Below are positions 8,593 to 17,825 of a stretch of 64,000 nucleotides of DNA, in pieces. The notes beneath the pieces are model-generated. The model saw nothing but the letters and a program-made list of their open reading frames with translations. It searched no databases and was not told the origin of the DNA. A program made the translations under genes and the position numbers. Source of the DNA: Bradyrhizobium sp. ORS 278 (GTDB lineage Bacteria > Pseudomonadota > Alphaproteobacteria > Rhizobiales > Xanthobacteraceae). Location of the stretch: the NCBI RefSeq assembly GCF_000026145.1, contig NC_009445.1, positions 1,302,001 to 1,366,000 of the forward strand. The letters are read 5' to 3'. Position 1 is the stretch's first letter, and each line of letters opens with the position of its first letter.

Positions 8593-11500
8593 TTGCGCGC
8601 GACGGCCCGGGAGAACACCACTTCCATCAGCGTTCCCGACTTCGGCGCCGCCTTGATGTGGAATTGCGCGCGATTGGCCTCGACCAGCGCCTTGGTCAGC
8701 GACAGGCTGAGACCCGAGCCATCGGCGCCGAACTCGGCCCCGGCCGTCGCACGGAACGGCTCGAGCGCCGCGGCGACCGCCTGATCGTTCAGCGCGTGAC
8801 CGGTGTCGCGCACGCGCAGCACCACCTCGCCGAAATCCGACATCGCGGTGGAGACGATGACCTGGCCGCCGGCGTTGGCGAGCGAAATCGATGCCGAGAT
8901 CAGGTTCGTGGCGATCTGACGCAACGCCCTGGTGTCGGCGATGACAGGCGGCAGCGCCTGCGACAGCGAGGTGCGGATGATGATGCGGGCGCGATTGGCC
9001 TGCGGCTGCATCACGGCCACGCAGCTCTCGACCAGCTCGTTCAGGTTCTGCGCGGTGAAGGCCAGCTCGAGCTTGCCGGTCTCGATGCGTGAGAGCTCCA
9101 GCAGATCATCGATCAGCGACACGACTCGTTCGCCCGAGGCACGGATATCCTTCATGTACTCGGCATAGCGCGCATTGCCGAGCGTGCCGAAGCGCTCGCC
9201 GATCATCACCTCCGCGAAACCGATGATGGCATTCAGCGGCGCGCGCACCTCTTGGCTGATGCGCGCCAGCATGTCGGCCTTGGCATTGGCCGCCCGGTCG
9301 GCGACGCGGCGCGCGTGCAGCAGCTCGCTCTCGCCCCTGCGCAACTGAGAGAGATCCCGGAACACGGCGAAGAAGTTCGGGCCGTCGGCCCTGGTGCGGC
9401 CGATCGTGATCGAGAGCGGGATGGCGCCGCCTTGCGCGATCTTGCCAAGCACCTCGCGCCCCTGGTCGAGCGCGCCGGATGCCCCGGCCTGCTGCACGCT
9501 GTCGAGATAATCGAGCACAAGCCGCGCGCTCTCCGGCGCGAACAGCTCGATGAGATTGCGGCGTGCCAGCTCGACGCCATCGTAGCCGAACAACGCTTCA
9601 GCGCTGCGGTTGCACGCATGAATGTTGCCGCCGGCATCGAACATCAGGATGCCCTCCGCCGTCACGTCGAGGATCGCCGCGAGGTCTTCGGCTTCGGCAT
9701 GGCCGGCTGACGGAGGCGGCGCGACGACCAGTGGCGTTGCAGATGGCGCTGGCGCCTGCACTGGGGGCGTTTCGACGGTGGCGGGGAGAGCCGCCGCCGG
9801 GCCGGGCGCCGGCGCAAAGATCAGCGCATGCGCGGTGTCGCCGTCCCAGGTAATCGTGAACAGGCGTGCCTCGGCTTTGATCTCTTCGCTGGTCGAGCCG
9901 TCGGCCGCCGAGATCGTAACAGGCGTGCCGGCTTCGGGCCTGCTGGTTCCGGAGGGGGCGCCTGGCTCGACGTAGAGGGCATCGAGTCCGCCGGCTTGCT
10001 CCAGGGTCGGAAGATCCGCATAGCCCATCTGCTTGAAGAACGCCGGATTGGCGTACAGCAGACGGTCGAGTCGATAGATCAGCATGCCGGTCGGCAAGAG
10101 GTCGAGCAGGATCCGGTCGCGCTGGCTGTCGCCATGGGCGGGCGGGACCTCGGGCGCGAGCCAATCGGTCTGCAGGCCGTTGCCTTGCGCGCCCGCGACA
10201 TCGGTCATCCCCGACGCATCCTGATGTGGTGGGCCGAAGGGGTCGCTCACGCGGGCCGCCGGCTCGAGCGTTGGGCCGGCGAGCTCCGCCGGGTTGCGGA
10301 TTTCCCCTTCGAGCCGGGCCGACAACTGGCGCGCCAATTCATGAAACGCATTGTTCTCCACCGGCGTCAGCGCCGGAAGCTTGCTCTCGCCGGGCGCCCG
10401 GAACGGCACCACATTCCCCGCCGCTTCGAGGCCGACACCGTCGATGTGGGGCGCCTCGGCCGCAATGGAAGCGTCCCGCGACGGCGCGGCAACGATGTAC
10501 TGTGGCGGCGGCACATCTGCGGCCGGCGCATGGTCAGATTGAGCGGGACGAGATGCGACGAAATCAGGTGGGGCATCATCGATGTCGTCGGCGTCCGGAG
10601 CGTCGCTCGGGCCGGCATCGGATCGCCGGACTGCGTCAAGGCGGTTCAGCGCGTCGATGTCGCGGCAGACGCCGAAGCCACGATACCCGGAATAGACCTT
10701 ATCCGCCGTGAACACCGGCAAGCCGGAGAGCTCGACGGCGAGCCTTTCGCCGGCAGCAGCGGGCCAGATGACGACGAGATTGCTCCAGGTCTCGCGGGTC
10801 GCGATCGCCGCACTGACGCGCCCTTCCGGATCCACGCCGAGCGAGCTTGCGATCTCGGGCCATGGCTGGCCGAGATGGCCGGCGCTCTCGGGACCGATCA
10901 GGCGCGCGAACTCGTCGGAGCCGAGCGAGAACCGCCCTTCGGCATCGATCTGCCATGAGAACCGCAGCGGATGGCGGCGGCCTGGCGTCGACGCGTCGTC
11001 AGCGGCAATCTTGGTTTGGGCATCCGGCGCGTCAGGGATCGGCGGCGCGGCTTCGTCCGCTGCCCAAGACGCGGCTTCGATCGGCGACGGGGCGCACGGA
11101 GGCAAGTCGCCTGCTACCTGCGGCGCGCGGTCGAGCGGCTCGAACAGCTCAGCTTCTGCGGGATCGTCGATCAGCAGAACTTTGGTCGGCGCTTCATTCG
11201 ACAAAGCCGGGGCCTCGTAGTTCGTCTCGCGTTCAGTCATGTCATCCATCGAAGGGGCAGGCGGAGGCTCGGCCCCATCCGCGGGGAGCAGATCCATCGG
11301 GAGCGGCGAGGCTGCGGGGGCATCGGCGGCGAGCGCCTCATCGGTTATCGACGCGGGGCCCGGCGCATCCGCCTCGTCGGACAGGGCTGGCAGCGGCACG
11401 GCGACCAGTGCGGTCTGATTGCCGCTGCCGATGCGATGGAGCGCCGCGCGCTCGGTGCCGAGCGTCACCTCGGCGATGCCGTCGGCAAGCGCCGCGCCGC

Positions 11501-12032
11501 GGGCCGCGGTGAAGCAGGCATCGCTGAGGTCGTGCATCCCGAACAGCCGCCGTCCCGCGGTGCTGATGCCGGTGAACTGCCCGTCCTGGGTGAATGCGAT
11601 CATTGCATGTTCGCTCGGTTCGACCAGACGCTTCAGGCGCTCTGCGAGCGGGAGGCTGCGTCCGCCGGTATCGCTGCTGGCGATCAGTACGCCATGCGTT
11701 CCGTCGGGCAGGTCGATCCGGGCGCAGCCGCAGGTCGCCAGCGTGCCGAGCGGCGCTCCGAAGCCGCGCAGACGCTCCAGCCTTAGCGCGCCCGTCTCGG
11801 GCAGCCGCCGGCCCAACTGTGCAATCTGACGACGATGCGAATCGGCCGGGCCGAAGGTCCTTGTTACCAGGGCCGGCACATTGGTCGCACCGAGGGCGCG
11901 CGCGCCGATCGCATTGGCCCACAGCACCCGGCTGCCGTCGGACGACCACAGCCAGGCAGGCAGCGCGCCGGCGGCGTGGACGGCCAGCCGGGGATCGCTG
12001 AGGGCCAGCATTTCGAAATCGGCGTGGGTCAT
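8577..12032 (-). CDS. PdhS-like multi-PAS sensor 'kinase' lacking the phospho-histidine
   Basis: A 1151-residue cytoplasmic-looking protein without clear membrane helices. PAS-like regions are seen around residues 360-460, 640-690 and 790-900, joined by long acidic Ala/Pro-rich linkers, then a dimerization helix pair and ATPase domain. This matches PdhS/PleC/DivJ-type cell-cycle kinases of alphaproteobacteria. The H-box reads ISQEVRAPLNAIIGF: the phosphoacceptor His is Gln927 (codon CAA at 9252-9254). The N-box is weak (NLISASISLA) and the first glycine box is DTGHAL rather than DTGxG. It may be a pseudokinase that signals by binding, as DivL does. It overlaps the end of nnrS by 16 bases. Confidence 0.8.
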   Translation of the reverse strand: MTHADFEMLALSDPRLAVHAAGALPAWLWSSDGSRVLWANAIGARALGATNVPALVTRTFGPADSHRRQIAQLGRRLPETGALRLERLRGFGAPLGTLATCGCARIDLPDGTHGVLIASSDTGGRSLPLAERLKRLVEPSEHAMIAFTQDGQFTGISTAGRRLFGMHDLSDACFTAARGAALADGIAEVTLGTERAALHRIGSGNQTALVAVPLPALSDEADAPGPASITDEALAADAPAASPLPMDLLPADGAEPPPAPSMDDMTERETNYEAPALSNEAPTKVLLIDDPAEAELFEPLDRAPQVAGDLPPCAPSPIEAASWAADEAAPPIPDAPDAQTKIAADDASTPGRRHPLRFSWQIDAEGRFSLGSDEFARLIGPESAGHLGQPWPEIASSLGVDPEGRVSAAIATRETWSNLVVIWPAAAGERLAVELSGLPVFTADKVYSGYRGFGVCRDIDALNRLDAVRRSDAGPSDAPDADDIDDAPPDFVASRPAQSDHAPAADVPPPQYIVAAPSRDASIAAEAPHIDGVGLEAAGNVVPFRAPGESKLPALTPVENNAFHELARQLSARLEGEIRNPAELAGPTLEPAARVSDPFGPPHQDASGMTDVAGAQGNGLQTDWLAPEVPPAHGDSQRDRILLDLLPTGMLIYRLDRLLYANPAFFKQMGYADLPTLEQAGGLDALYVEPGAPSGTSRPEAGTPVTISAADGSTSEEIKAEARLFTITWDGDTAHALIFAPAPGPAAALPATVETPPVQAPAPSATPLVVAPPPSAGHAEAEDLAAILDVTAEGILMFDAGGNIHACNRSAEALFGYDGVELARRNLIELFAPESARLVLDYLDSVQQAGASGALDQGREVLGKIAQGGAIPLSITIGRTRADGPNFFAVFRDLSQLRRGESELLHARRVADRAANAKADMLARISQEVRAPLNAIIGFAEVMIGERFGTLGNARYAEYMKDIRASGERVVSLIDDLLELSRIETGKLELAFTAQNLNELVESCVAVMQPQANRARIIIRTSLSQALPPVIADTRALRQIATNLISASISLANAGGQVIVSTAMSDFGEVVLRVRDTGHALNDQAVAAALEPFRATAGAEFGADGSGLSLSLTKALVEANRAQFHIKAAPKSGTLMEVVFSRAVARNQSTG

Positions 12033-12361
12033 GGGCGGCGGCTGAGAACGGCTCTTTAACGTTGAATGGCGACCGGAGCTGGTAGCGTTAAGAATTCGTT
12101 ACTATCGCGCGTTTTGAGGGCAGAGGTCCACGCCCGGGCGGTGCTCCGGCCTTGCTAAAGCTTGGATAACCTTAATGTGTTCCTCCCCGGCCGCAGTGCC
12201 CAGAACCGGCGGCGGACGCCTGTGTTGGATGTTGCAATTGCGGACCGCGCCGTCACGATGGTGGGTGGATAGGGTCGAAGGCGCGATCGCCGCTGGTCGC
12301 GTGTCGACTTCCGGATCCGCTGGCGGTGGCGCGATGATCCGCGCATCTGGAGGAGGGAACC
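12033..12361. other. Intergenic region before the phasin gene
   Basis: 329 bases between the divergent PdhS-like and phasin genes. It must carry both promoters, but I see no strong -35/-10 pair, hairpin or repeat. A clear GGAGGAGGGA ribosome site lies at the right edge before the phasin ATG. Confidence 0.5.
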
Positions 12362-12742
12362 ATGACTGAGGACGGACGCCGATTCGAGATTCCGAAGGAC
12401 ATGCGCGCCATGGCCGAGGCGGGCTTCGACCAGGCGCGGCAGACGCTCGAGAAGTTCCTTGCGGGCGCAGAGGCCACCGCGGGTTCGCTCGAGGAGCGCG
12501 GCGCGACCGTGCGGGCCGGCGCCAAGGACATCGGCGTCAAGGTGCTGTCCTACGCCGAGAAGAACGTGCAGTCGTCGCTCGACTATGCGCAGTCGCTGGT
12601 TCACGCCAAGGATCTTCCCGAGGTGCTCAAGCTGCACAGCGAGTTCATCCAGGGCCAGATGCGCTCGCTGGCGGAGCAGGCGAGCGAGATGGGGCAGACC
12701 ATCAGCAGAGCGGCATTCGACGCGACCAAGCCGAAGTCCTGA
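12362..12742 (+). CDS. Phasin family protein
   Basis: A 126-residue, almost wholly helical protein with the phasin_2 pattern: an N-terminal EIPKDMRAMAEAGFDQARQT, a central heptad-rich helix, and DLPEVLKLHSEFIQGQMRSL, the hallmark phasin stretch. Phasins coat polyhydroxyalkanoate granules and control their size. A strong GGAGGAGGGA ribosome site precedes the ATG. A second phasin gene follows 220 bases later on the same strand. Confidence 0.88.
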   Translation: MTEDGRRFEIPKDMRAMAEAGFDQARQTLEKFLAGAEATAGSLEERGATVRAGAKDIGVKVLSYAEKNVQSSLDYAQSLVHAKDLPEVLKLHSEFIQGQMRSLAEQASEMGQTISRAAFDATKPKS

Positions 12743-12962
12743 CCTCATCGTTTCGGTCGAGTTCTGTATTTTCACGTCCTGAAGTTGAGAGCGCGACAAA
12801 GAGTTCCAGATGCTGGAATTTCCCGTTGCGTTGCACAAAATCGACACGATATAGCTCTACGCGAGGTTGTTACCTCCCAGGGGCGGTTCCTCTGCGTGAT
12901 CCGAAGTGACTTCCCGATTGCCGGGACGGTCCAGTCTCAACGTTTGTCCAAGGATGCATGCC

Positions 12963-13397
12963 ATGACCAATGCCACCGATCCTTTCTCCGCATCGATCAT
13001 TCCGTTCGAGGTTCCCGAACAGGTGCGCGCGCTCGCCGAGAAGGGCGTGTCACAGGCCCGCGAGAACTACGCCAAGTTCAAGGACGCCGCCGAAACCCAT
13101 AACTCGGCCATCGAGGCTTTCTTCGCCAATGCCAGCAAGGGCGCCGGCGCGTACTCGTCGAAGGTCATGGAGTTCACCAAGGCGAACACGACCGCCTCGC
13201 TCGACTTCGCCCAGGAACTGTTCGGCGTGAAGTCGCCGTCGGACGCGATGGAGCTTTGGACCGGTTTCGTGCGCAAGCAGTTCGAGACGTTCACGGCGCA
13301 GGCCAAGGAGCTCGGTGAGCTCGGCCAGAAGGTCGCCGTGGAGACCGTCGAGCCGATCAAGGAAAGCGCCACCAAGCTGCTCAAGACGGCGGCCTGA
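12963..13397 (+). CDS. Phasin family protein
   Basis: A 144-residue helical phasin: IIPFEVPEQVRALAEKGVSQ at the start, coiled-coil middle, and SPSDAMELWTGFVRKQFETF then TAQAKELGEL near the end. Two in-frame ATGs lie at 12954 and 12963; AAGGA at 12949-12953 is better spaced for 12963. It is a paralogue of the upstream phasin. The 220-base gap between them could hold its own promoter. Confidence 0.88.
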   Translation: MTNATDPFSASIIPFEVPEQVRALAEKGVSQARENYAKFKDAAETHNSAIEAFFANASKGAGAYSSKVMEFTKANTTASLDFAQELFGVKSPSDAMELWTGFVRKQFETFTAQAKELGELGQKVAVETVEPIKESATKLLKTAA

Positions 13398-13427
13398 GGC
13401 TGACCAGATCTGATCGGGCGTGGCACG

Positions 13428-13448
13428 CCCGGTCGCGCGAAGACCGGG
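13428..13448 (+). terminator. Hairpin after the second phasin gene
   Basis: CCCGGTC (13428-13434) and GACCGGG (13442-13448) form a perfect 7-bp stem with a 7-nt loop, 30 bases after the stop. No U-run follows, so it is only a candidate terminator. Confidence 0.35.
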
Positions 13449-13632
13449 TCCGGCGCGTCTGCGTCCGGGCCCATTCACTTCCGGGCGTCACCGCGAGCCA
13501 TGAGAGCTCATCGCGACGCACAAAAACGGGGGCTTGGCGGGAGACTTTATCGTTCTCGGCCTTGCCAAATCCGGCCGTTGCACCTAGTTTCCGGCGCGTT
13601 CGGGCCCCCGACAGGGACGGCCCGTGGCGGAT

Positions 13633-13709
13633 GCAGTTGTAGCTCAGTTGGTTAGAGCGCCTGTCTGTGGAACAGGAGGTCGGTGGTTCGAGCCCACCCA
13701 ACTGTACCA
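13633..13709 (+). tRNA. tRNA-His (GTG), CCA encoded
   Basis: A 77-base cloverleaf. The acceptor arm GCAGTTG pairs with CAACTGT; the D arm has AGCTCAGTTGGTTAGAGC; the anticodon arm is CCTGTCTGTGGAACAGG with anticodon GTG; the T arm contains GGTTCGAGCCC; then discriminator A and CCA. The gene stays whole at the left end of the integrated element, whose 46-bp att core begins at the anticodon loop. Confidence 0.95.
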
Positions 13710-13710
13710 A
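13665..13710 (+). repeat. attL: 46-bp direct repeat in tRNA-His 3' end
   Basis: The sequence from the anticodon loop through the CCA and one base more is identical to 45259-45304. After one mismatch a further 8 bases (TAAATCAA) also match. This is the usual footprint of tRNA-targeted tyrosine recombinases. Confidence 0.92.
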
Positions 13711-13754
13711 TTAAATCAAAGCCTTACTTGGAATTCGCCTAACTAGCCGCTCAG

Positions 13755-13777
13755 GCTAGCTACCATCTAGCAACCAC
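13755..13777. repeat. Left arm-type repeat of the element
   Basis: GCTAGCTACCATCTAGCAACCAC differs at one base from 45119-45141 at the other end. Placed 45 bases inside attL, it is a likely integrase arm-binding site. The stretch 13711-13944 holds no gene. Confidence 0.55.
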
Positions 13778-13944
13778 GGGGCCGACCAAAGTATCGGGCG
13801 GCTAAGTCCCGTCGAAAAAATTTTCCGAACACATGCTCAGCGCTCCCATTAGCGCCCGATGGCGGCCCAGAAGCCTCGAAACCGCGAGTGCGGTAATGGT
13901 CACAGACGCGGGCAGTCGCACGTCTGAATTACACTCAGCGCCGA

Positions 13945-14186
13945 CTATTTCGTGCGGATCTTCAGCCCCTGGTCCTGGCCGGAGGGAAATCGATCTTTGG
14001 TTCGCCATCCGACCGGATCCGCGATCCAGCGGCTGACCTCAGATTCATGCCAACCGGTTCCGTTGCTGCTGATTTTGAGCTGGGCCGGGAACGTGCCCTC
14101 GGCAATCTTGCGGTAGATTGTGGACCGGGACAGCCGGTCCTGGCGAGGACGGTCTTCAACCTGATGATACGGTCTAGTTCGCGCAT
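13945..14186 (-). pseudogene. alpA: AlpA-family excisionase/regulator, frameshifted
   Basis: The start MRELDRIIRLKTVLARTG and the continuation LSRSTIYRKIAEGTFPAQLK, ending in HESEVSRWIADPVGW, are parts of one AlpA-type helix-turn-helix protein but lie in different frames. One missing base near 14134 (GGCTGTCC where GGCCTGTCC would restore it) explains the break. AlpA proteins act as excisionases or activators of integrase genes in prophages and islands. If the deletion is real, element excision control may be lost. A sequencing error is the alternative. Confidence 0.75.
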
Positions 14187-14371
14187 GGCCGTGATGCCCT
14201 TCGCTGGTCGCTTCTGAGGTGTCGTGAGACCAGAGAGGCCAAACAGATGCAGGCGGACAATAGGAGTTCGCGCGTTGCCAGGCGTGGCGTAGAGCCGGCG
14301 GCAAACGGGATGGGTCAAATTCCAAGGCTTCGACCTCTGCCGAGATCGATGCCATGGACGAAGGCCAGATC

Positions 14372-17326
14372 CTAGCCGAGCCGGCGGCCTGATTCGAATC
14401 CGATGCCGAGATCGTTCTTGCGGCCGGCGAGGATGGATTCCAGCTGTGGGTCGCGTTCGAGGCTTTTTGCCATGTCGCCCATCGCCGAGCGCGTGGCCTT
14501 GTAGCCGGACATGTCGCCGGCTTCATACTGGCGCCGGCTGGCATGGTCGAGCTTCTGCCAGCGCTTTACGAAGCGGTCGGCGCGGCGGCTCGGATCGGTG
14601 CGCAGTTCGCTTTCGAGCTGGAGCGCGCGCACAGCCCGGCTGATCTGACCACCGGCCGCCTCGCGAGCCAGCTCCGGGTTCTTCCTGTAAGCGGCCTCGG
14701 CGTCGTGCGAGCCAAAGGGGCGCACCTCCTCGAAGGCTCGACGTGCCTCTTGCAGCTCTCTCACCTGTTCGCTGCTCGCTCGGTCGCCCGTCTCCTGCGC
14801 CGAGAGGATCGCATCTACTGCGCGGGCACGGCGCACCAGCGCTCGTGTCCGGATGCGACGTGCGTCCGTTTCGGGATCTTGCGCCACGTTGCTTGCCGAT
14901 ACTTCGGCTTCGCGTCGCTCGGCTGCGGGACCGCTGCGTTCCCTTTCCTGCGTTGCCCGTTCCGGCCTGCGTCCGCGATCCGGTCCCGCCACATCAGCCG
15001 GAGAGCGCAGGCCGTCGACAATGTCGCGCAGCATCTCGGGCACAATCTGGCGCACGATCTCGGCCACGCGCTCGCGGAAGGTGATCCCACGCCGCTCGGC
15101 GTAGCTCTGGAGCGGATCGGCGCGCTCATAATCCGAGGCCATGTCCTTGGCGCGGTCGCGCGACAGGGCGCGGGTGAGCCGGTCTGCGTTGGCAAAATCA
15201 TCGCGACCATAATGCAGGTCCACCTCGTCGCGATGCCGCGACAGGGCGACATAGCTGCTGTGGGCATCCATGCCGGGCGTCGCCAGGACATGGACGCGGT
15301 CGACCGTCATGCCCTGCGCCTTGTGTATCGTCGCCGCATAGCCATGGTCGATCCGGTTGTAATCCTTGAGGTCGAAGCGCACGGATCGGCCATCGTCGGT
15401 CTGCACGGCCATGGACTGCGCGCTGACCTGCTCGATGGTCCCGAGCGTGCCGTTCTTGACGCCAAGGCCGCGCTCGTTCTGCAGGAACATCACCCGATCC
15501 CCGCTGGCAAAGTTTCTCGCGCCGCGCTCGACCGTCACCCCCACCTCGTCGCCGAGATCGCCCGCTGCCCGCATCCGCTCGCGCGCTGCCTCGTTCACGA
15601 TGCGGACCTCGTCGTTCGTGTGGGTCAGGATGATCCGGCTCCGATCCGGTGATGACTGCCGGTCGCGATCCCAGTGATCAATCAGATCGCCGCGCGCCTG
15701 GTCGCGACTCTCGGCTTCATGCACCATGCCGTGGGCGCGGTACGCTTCAAGCGCGTGGCCCACCTCGCCAGTCGCCAGATCACGTGTGGCGTCGCGCTGC
15801 CAGTCCTCGCGCTGACGGCGCACGTCGCCGATCTCGGCGCTGCCGTGACGCTCATGAATCGACCGGAACGCCGCGCCGGCTTCGATGGCCTGCAACTGTT
15901 GCGGATCACCGACCAGCACCACCTTTGCGCCGGCCTCGGCCGCATGCGACAGCACGCGTTCGAGCTGTCGCGTGCCGACCATCCCCGCCTCGTCGATGAC
16001 AAGCACATCGCTCGATTTGAGCAGATCACGGCCCTGTCCCCAGCCGTGCTCCAGGCTGGCGATCGTGCGCGACGCAATGCCCGATCCGCTTTCGAGGTTT
16101 TCGGCTGCAATGCCGGACAGCGCCACACCGCGGACATCGAAGCCCGCTGCTTCCCACGTCTCCCGCGCCACCCCCAGCATTGCGCTCTTTCCCGTCCCGG
16201 CGTGGCCCACCACGACGCTGAGACCGCGTCCATTCGTGACATGCGCCAGTGCCTCTGCCTGCTCGGCCGAAAGTACCAGGCCGCGCTCTTCCGCCCGCGC
16301 CAAAGCGGCTAAGCGGTCCGCATCTCGCACCTGATGGCGTTCCCGTTCCGCCATCAGTTCGGCGGCACGGTGCAGCCGCTGTTCTGCCTCGATCATTCCG
16401 CGGCTGCTGAACCGGTCCTCGCCACGCCCATCCTTGCCCAGCTCGACCAGATCGGGCGCTCCCTGCATTGCGCCCATCACCTCATTGAACTGGTCGAGCC
16501 CGTCACTGTGCCGGTGCGCGAACTTAGCCAGGTCCCGGCGTGTGAAGGTCGATTGCTGCTGGGTGATGGCGTCCAGTCCAAGGGCGGGATCAGCGATGAT
16601 CCGCGCGCCGTTGTTCCGCGCGATCTCGCGGTGCATCTCGGCACGGTCGGCCTCGACCCCTTCACCTCCGATGCCACGACCCTCGATGCGTTTGGCCGGC
16701 GCGCCAATCTGGCTTTGCGGCTCCAGCGCGATGCCCTGAGCTTCCAGGCTGCGATGATCGATCCGCGCGTCGATGTCGAGCTCGGCCAGGCGCTCGTTGG
16801 CGAGCTCCGCCCAGCGTTTGCGCCAGCGCTCAACAAGCTCCGTGCGATTCCAATCCCGCACCTTTTGGCCAAAGCCGTTCTCGTCGACCGCGCGCATGGT
16901 CAGCATGACATGAGCATGGGGCTTGGGCAGTCCGTCCTCGGCCCTATCCCAGTGCACATTAAGGTCGGCAACCATGCCCAGACCCACGAACTCGCTCTGA
17001 GCGAAGTCCCGGGCAAGCTCGATGCCCTGCGCCTCACTCAGCTCGCGCGGAAGAGCGAACTCGACCTCCCGGGCAAGCTGCGCGTCCTTGCGCACTTCAA
17101 ACGCTTCGACATCGTTCCAAAGCCGCTCCCGGTCGCTCCATGCCTCCGGCGCATTCTCCGGCAGTATCACCTCAGAATGAACGACGCCTCGCTTCGCGGA
17201 AAAATCCTGCTCACGGCCGAGCCGCTCGTCGCGCAGCCGCGAGCCCGAGCGGTAGGCCGCCGATGCCACCGCGCTGCTCCCGGCTTTCCGGCCAATGACC
17301 TTGACGTGAAGATGATAGATCGCCAT
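14372..17326 (-). CDS. traA: Ti-type conjugative relaxase-helicase TraA
   Basis: A 984-residue relaxase. The N-terminal MobA/MobL domain (residues ~1-215) has AIYHLHVKVIGR, SAAYRSG and the histidine motif PHAHVMLTMR (137-145). A RecD/TrwC-like helicase domain follows with Walker A VVVGHAGTGKS (371-381), Walker B VLVIDEAGMVG, and the C-terminal YAATIHKAQGMTVDR and SYVALSRHRDEV motifs. It nicks one strand at oriT and unwinds it for transfer. It is divergent from traC/traD with oriT between, as in Ti plasmids. The length is slightly shorter than the ~1100 residues of Ti TraA. Confidence 0.93.
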   Translation of the reverse strand: MAIYHLHVKVIGRKAGSSAVASAAYRSGSRLRDERLGREQDFSAKRGVVHSEVILPENAPEAWSDRERLWNDVEAFEVRKDAQLAREVEFALPRELSEAQGIELARDFAQSEFVGLGMVADLNVHWDRAEDGLPKPHAHVMLTMRAVDENGFGQKVRDWNRTELVERWRKRWAELANERLAELDIDARIDHRSLEAQGIALEPQSQIGAPAKRIEGRGIGGEGVEADRAEMHREIARNNGARIIADPALGLDAITQQQSTFTRRDLAKFAHRHSDGLDQFNEVMGAMQGAPDLVELGKDGRGEDRFSSRGMIEAEQRLHRAAELMAERERHQVRDADRLAALARAEERGLVLSAEQAEALAHVTNGRGLSVVVGHAGTGKSAMLGVARETWEAAGFDVRGVALSGIAAENLESGSGIASRTIASLEHGWGQGRDLLKSSDVLVIDEAGMVGTRQLERVLSHAAEAGAKVVLVGDPQQLQAIEAGAAFRSIHERHGSAEIGDVRRQREDWQRDATRDLATGEVGHALEAYRAHGMVHEAESRDQARGDLIDHWDRDRQSSPDRSRIILTHTNDEVRIVNEAARERMRAAGDLGDEVGVTVERGARNFASGDRVMFLQNERGLGVKNGTLGTIEQVSAQSMAVQTDDGRSVRFDLKDYNRIDHGYAATIHKAQGMTVDRVHVLATPGMDAHSSYVALSRHRDEVDLHYGRDDFANADRLTRALSRDRAKDMASDYERADPLQSYAERRGITFRERVAEIVRQIVPEMLRDIVDGLRSPADVAGPDRGRRPERATQERERSGPAAERREAEVSASNVAQDPETDARRIRTRALVRRARAVDAILSAQETGDRASSEQVRELQEARRAFEEVRPFGSHDAEAAYRKNPELAREAAGGQISRAVRALQLESELRTDPSRRADRFVKRWQKLDHASRRQYEAGDMSGYKATRSAMGDMAKSLERDPQLESILAGRKNDLGIGFESGRRLG

Positions 17327-17356
17327 CGCGAGCCAATCACTGGCATAGCGAAGCGC

Positions 17357-17384
17357 ACGTCGGAACGACGTATAAGCGCGCCCT
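17357..17384. other. oriT: oriT nic region, Ti/RSF1010 type
   Basis: Between traA and traC lies ACGTCG-GAA-CGACGT, a perfect inverted repeat (17357-17371), joined to TATAAGCGCGCCCT (to 17384). Read on the minus strand this is AGGGCGCGCTTATACGTCGT, very like the Ti-plasmid oriT core with its GGGCGCAATTATACGTCG run and adjacent inverted repeat. Position between divergent tra genes also matches. Confidence 0.8.
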
Positions 17385-17497
17385 CCCTCGAAAAAATCTC
17401 GGGAGGGACTACCGCGTCCCAGGCTGTCCTGACGACCTTACAGCATTGCGCCAGGGCCTCGACTATCATTTCTCCATCAACACTCATGGAGAGACCG

Positions 17498-17824
17498 ATG
17501 CGCAAGCCACGGGAATTCGATGCCGAACTGAAGGCACTTGGGGATAAGGCGCGTGACCTCAAGAGCCGCAAGGTGAAACAGCTCGGCGAACTTGTCATCG
17601 CCACGGAGGCAGACGCGCTTAGCACAAACGAACTGGCGGGCGCGCTGATCGTGCTGGCCGAGACGAAAGAGGCCGGAAAGAGGGAGGCATGGGCCAAACG
17701 CGGGGCCGCGTTCTTTCAAAGTCGGGCGCGGCGAAATGCACAAAAAGCTGACCGCAACACGTACGGCGCTCCTACGCAACCAAGCGGCGCGCAACCGGCA
17801 TCAAGCCGCAAGAGCGCGACATGA
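17498..17824 (+). CDS. traC: TraC-like conjugal transfer accessory protein
   Basis: A 108-residue basic protein (MRKPREFDAELKALGDKARD...). The helical core KQLGELVIATEADALSTNEL followed by AGALIVLAET is the pattern of Ti TraC-type relaxosome helpers, which bind oriT with TraA. Two ATGs are possible (17486, 17498); GGAGAG precedes the second. It is divergent from traA across oriT and overlaps or abuts the next gene. The exact symbol rests on gene order more than on motifs. Confidence 0.7.
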   Translation: MRKPREFDAELKALGDKARDLKSRKVKQLGELVIATEADALSTNELAGALIVLAETKEAGKREAWAKRGAAFFQSRARRNAQKADRNTYGAPTQPSGAQPASSRKSAT

Positions 17825-17825
17825 C

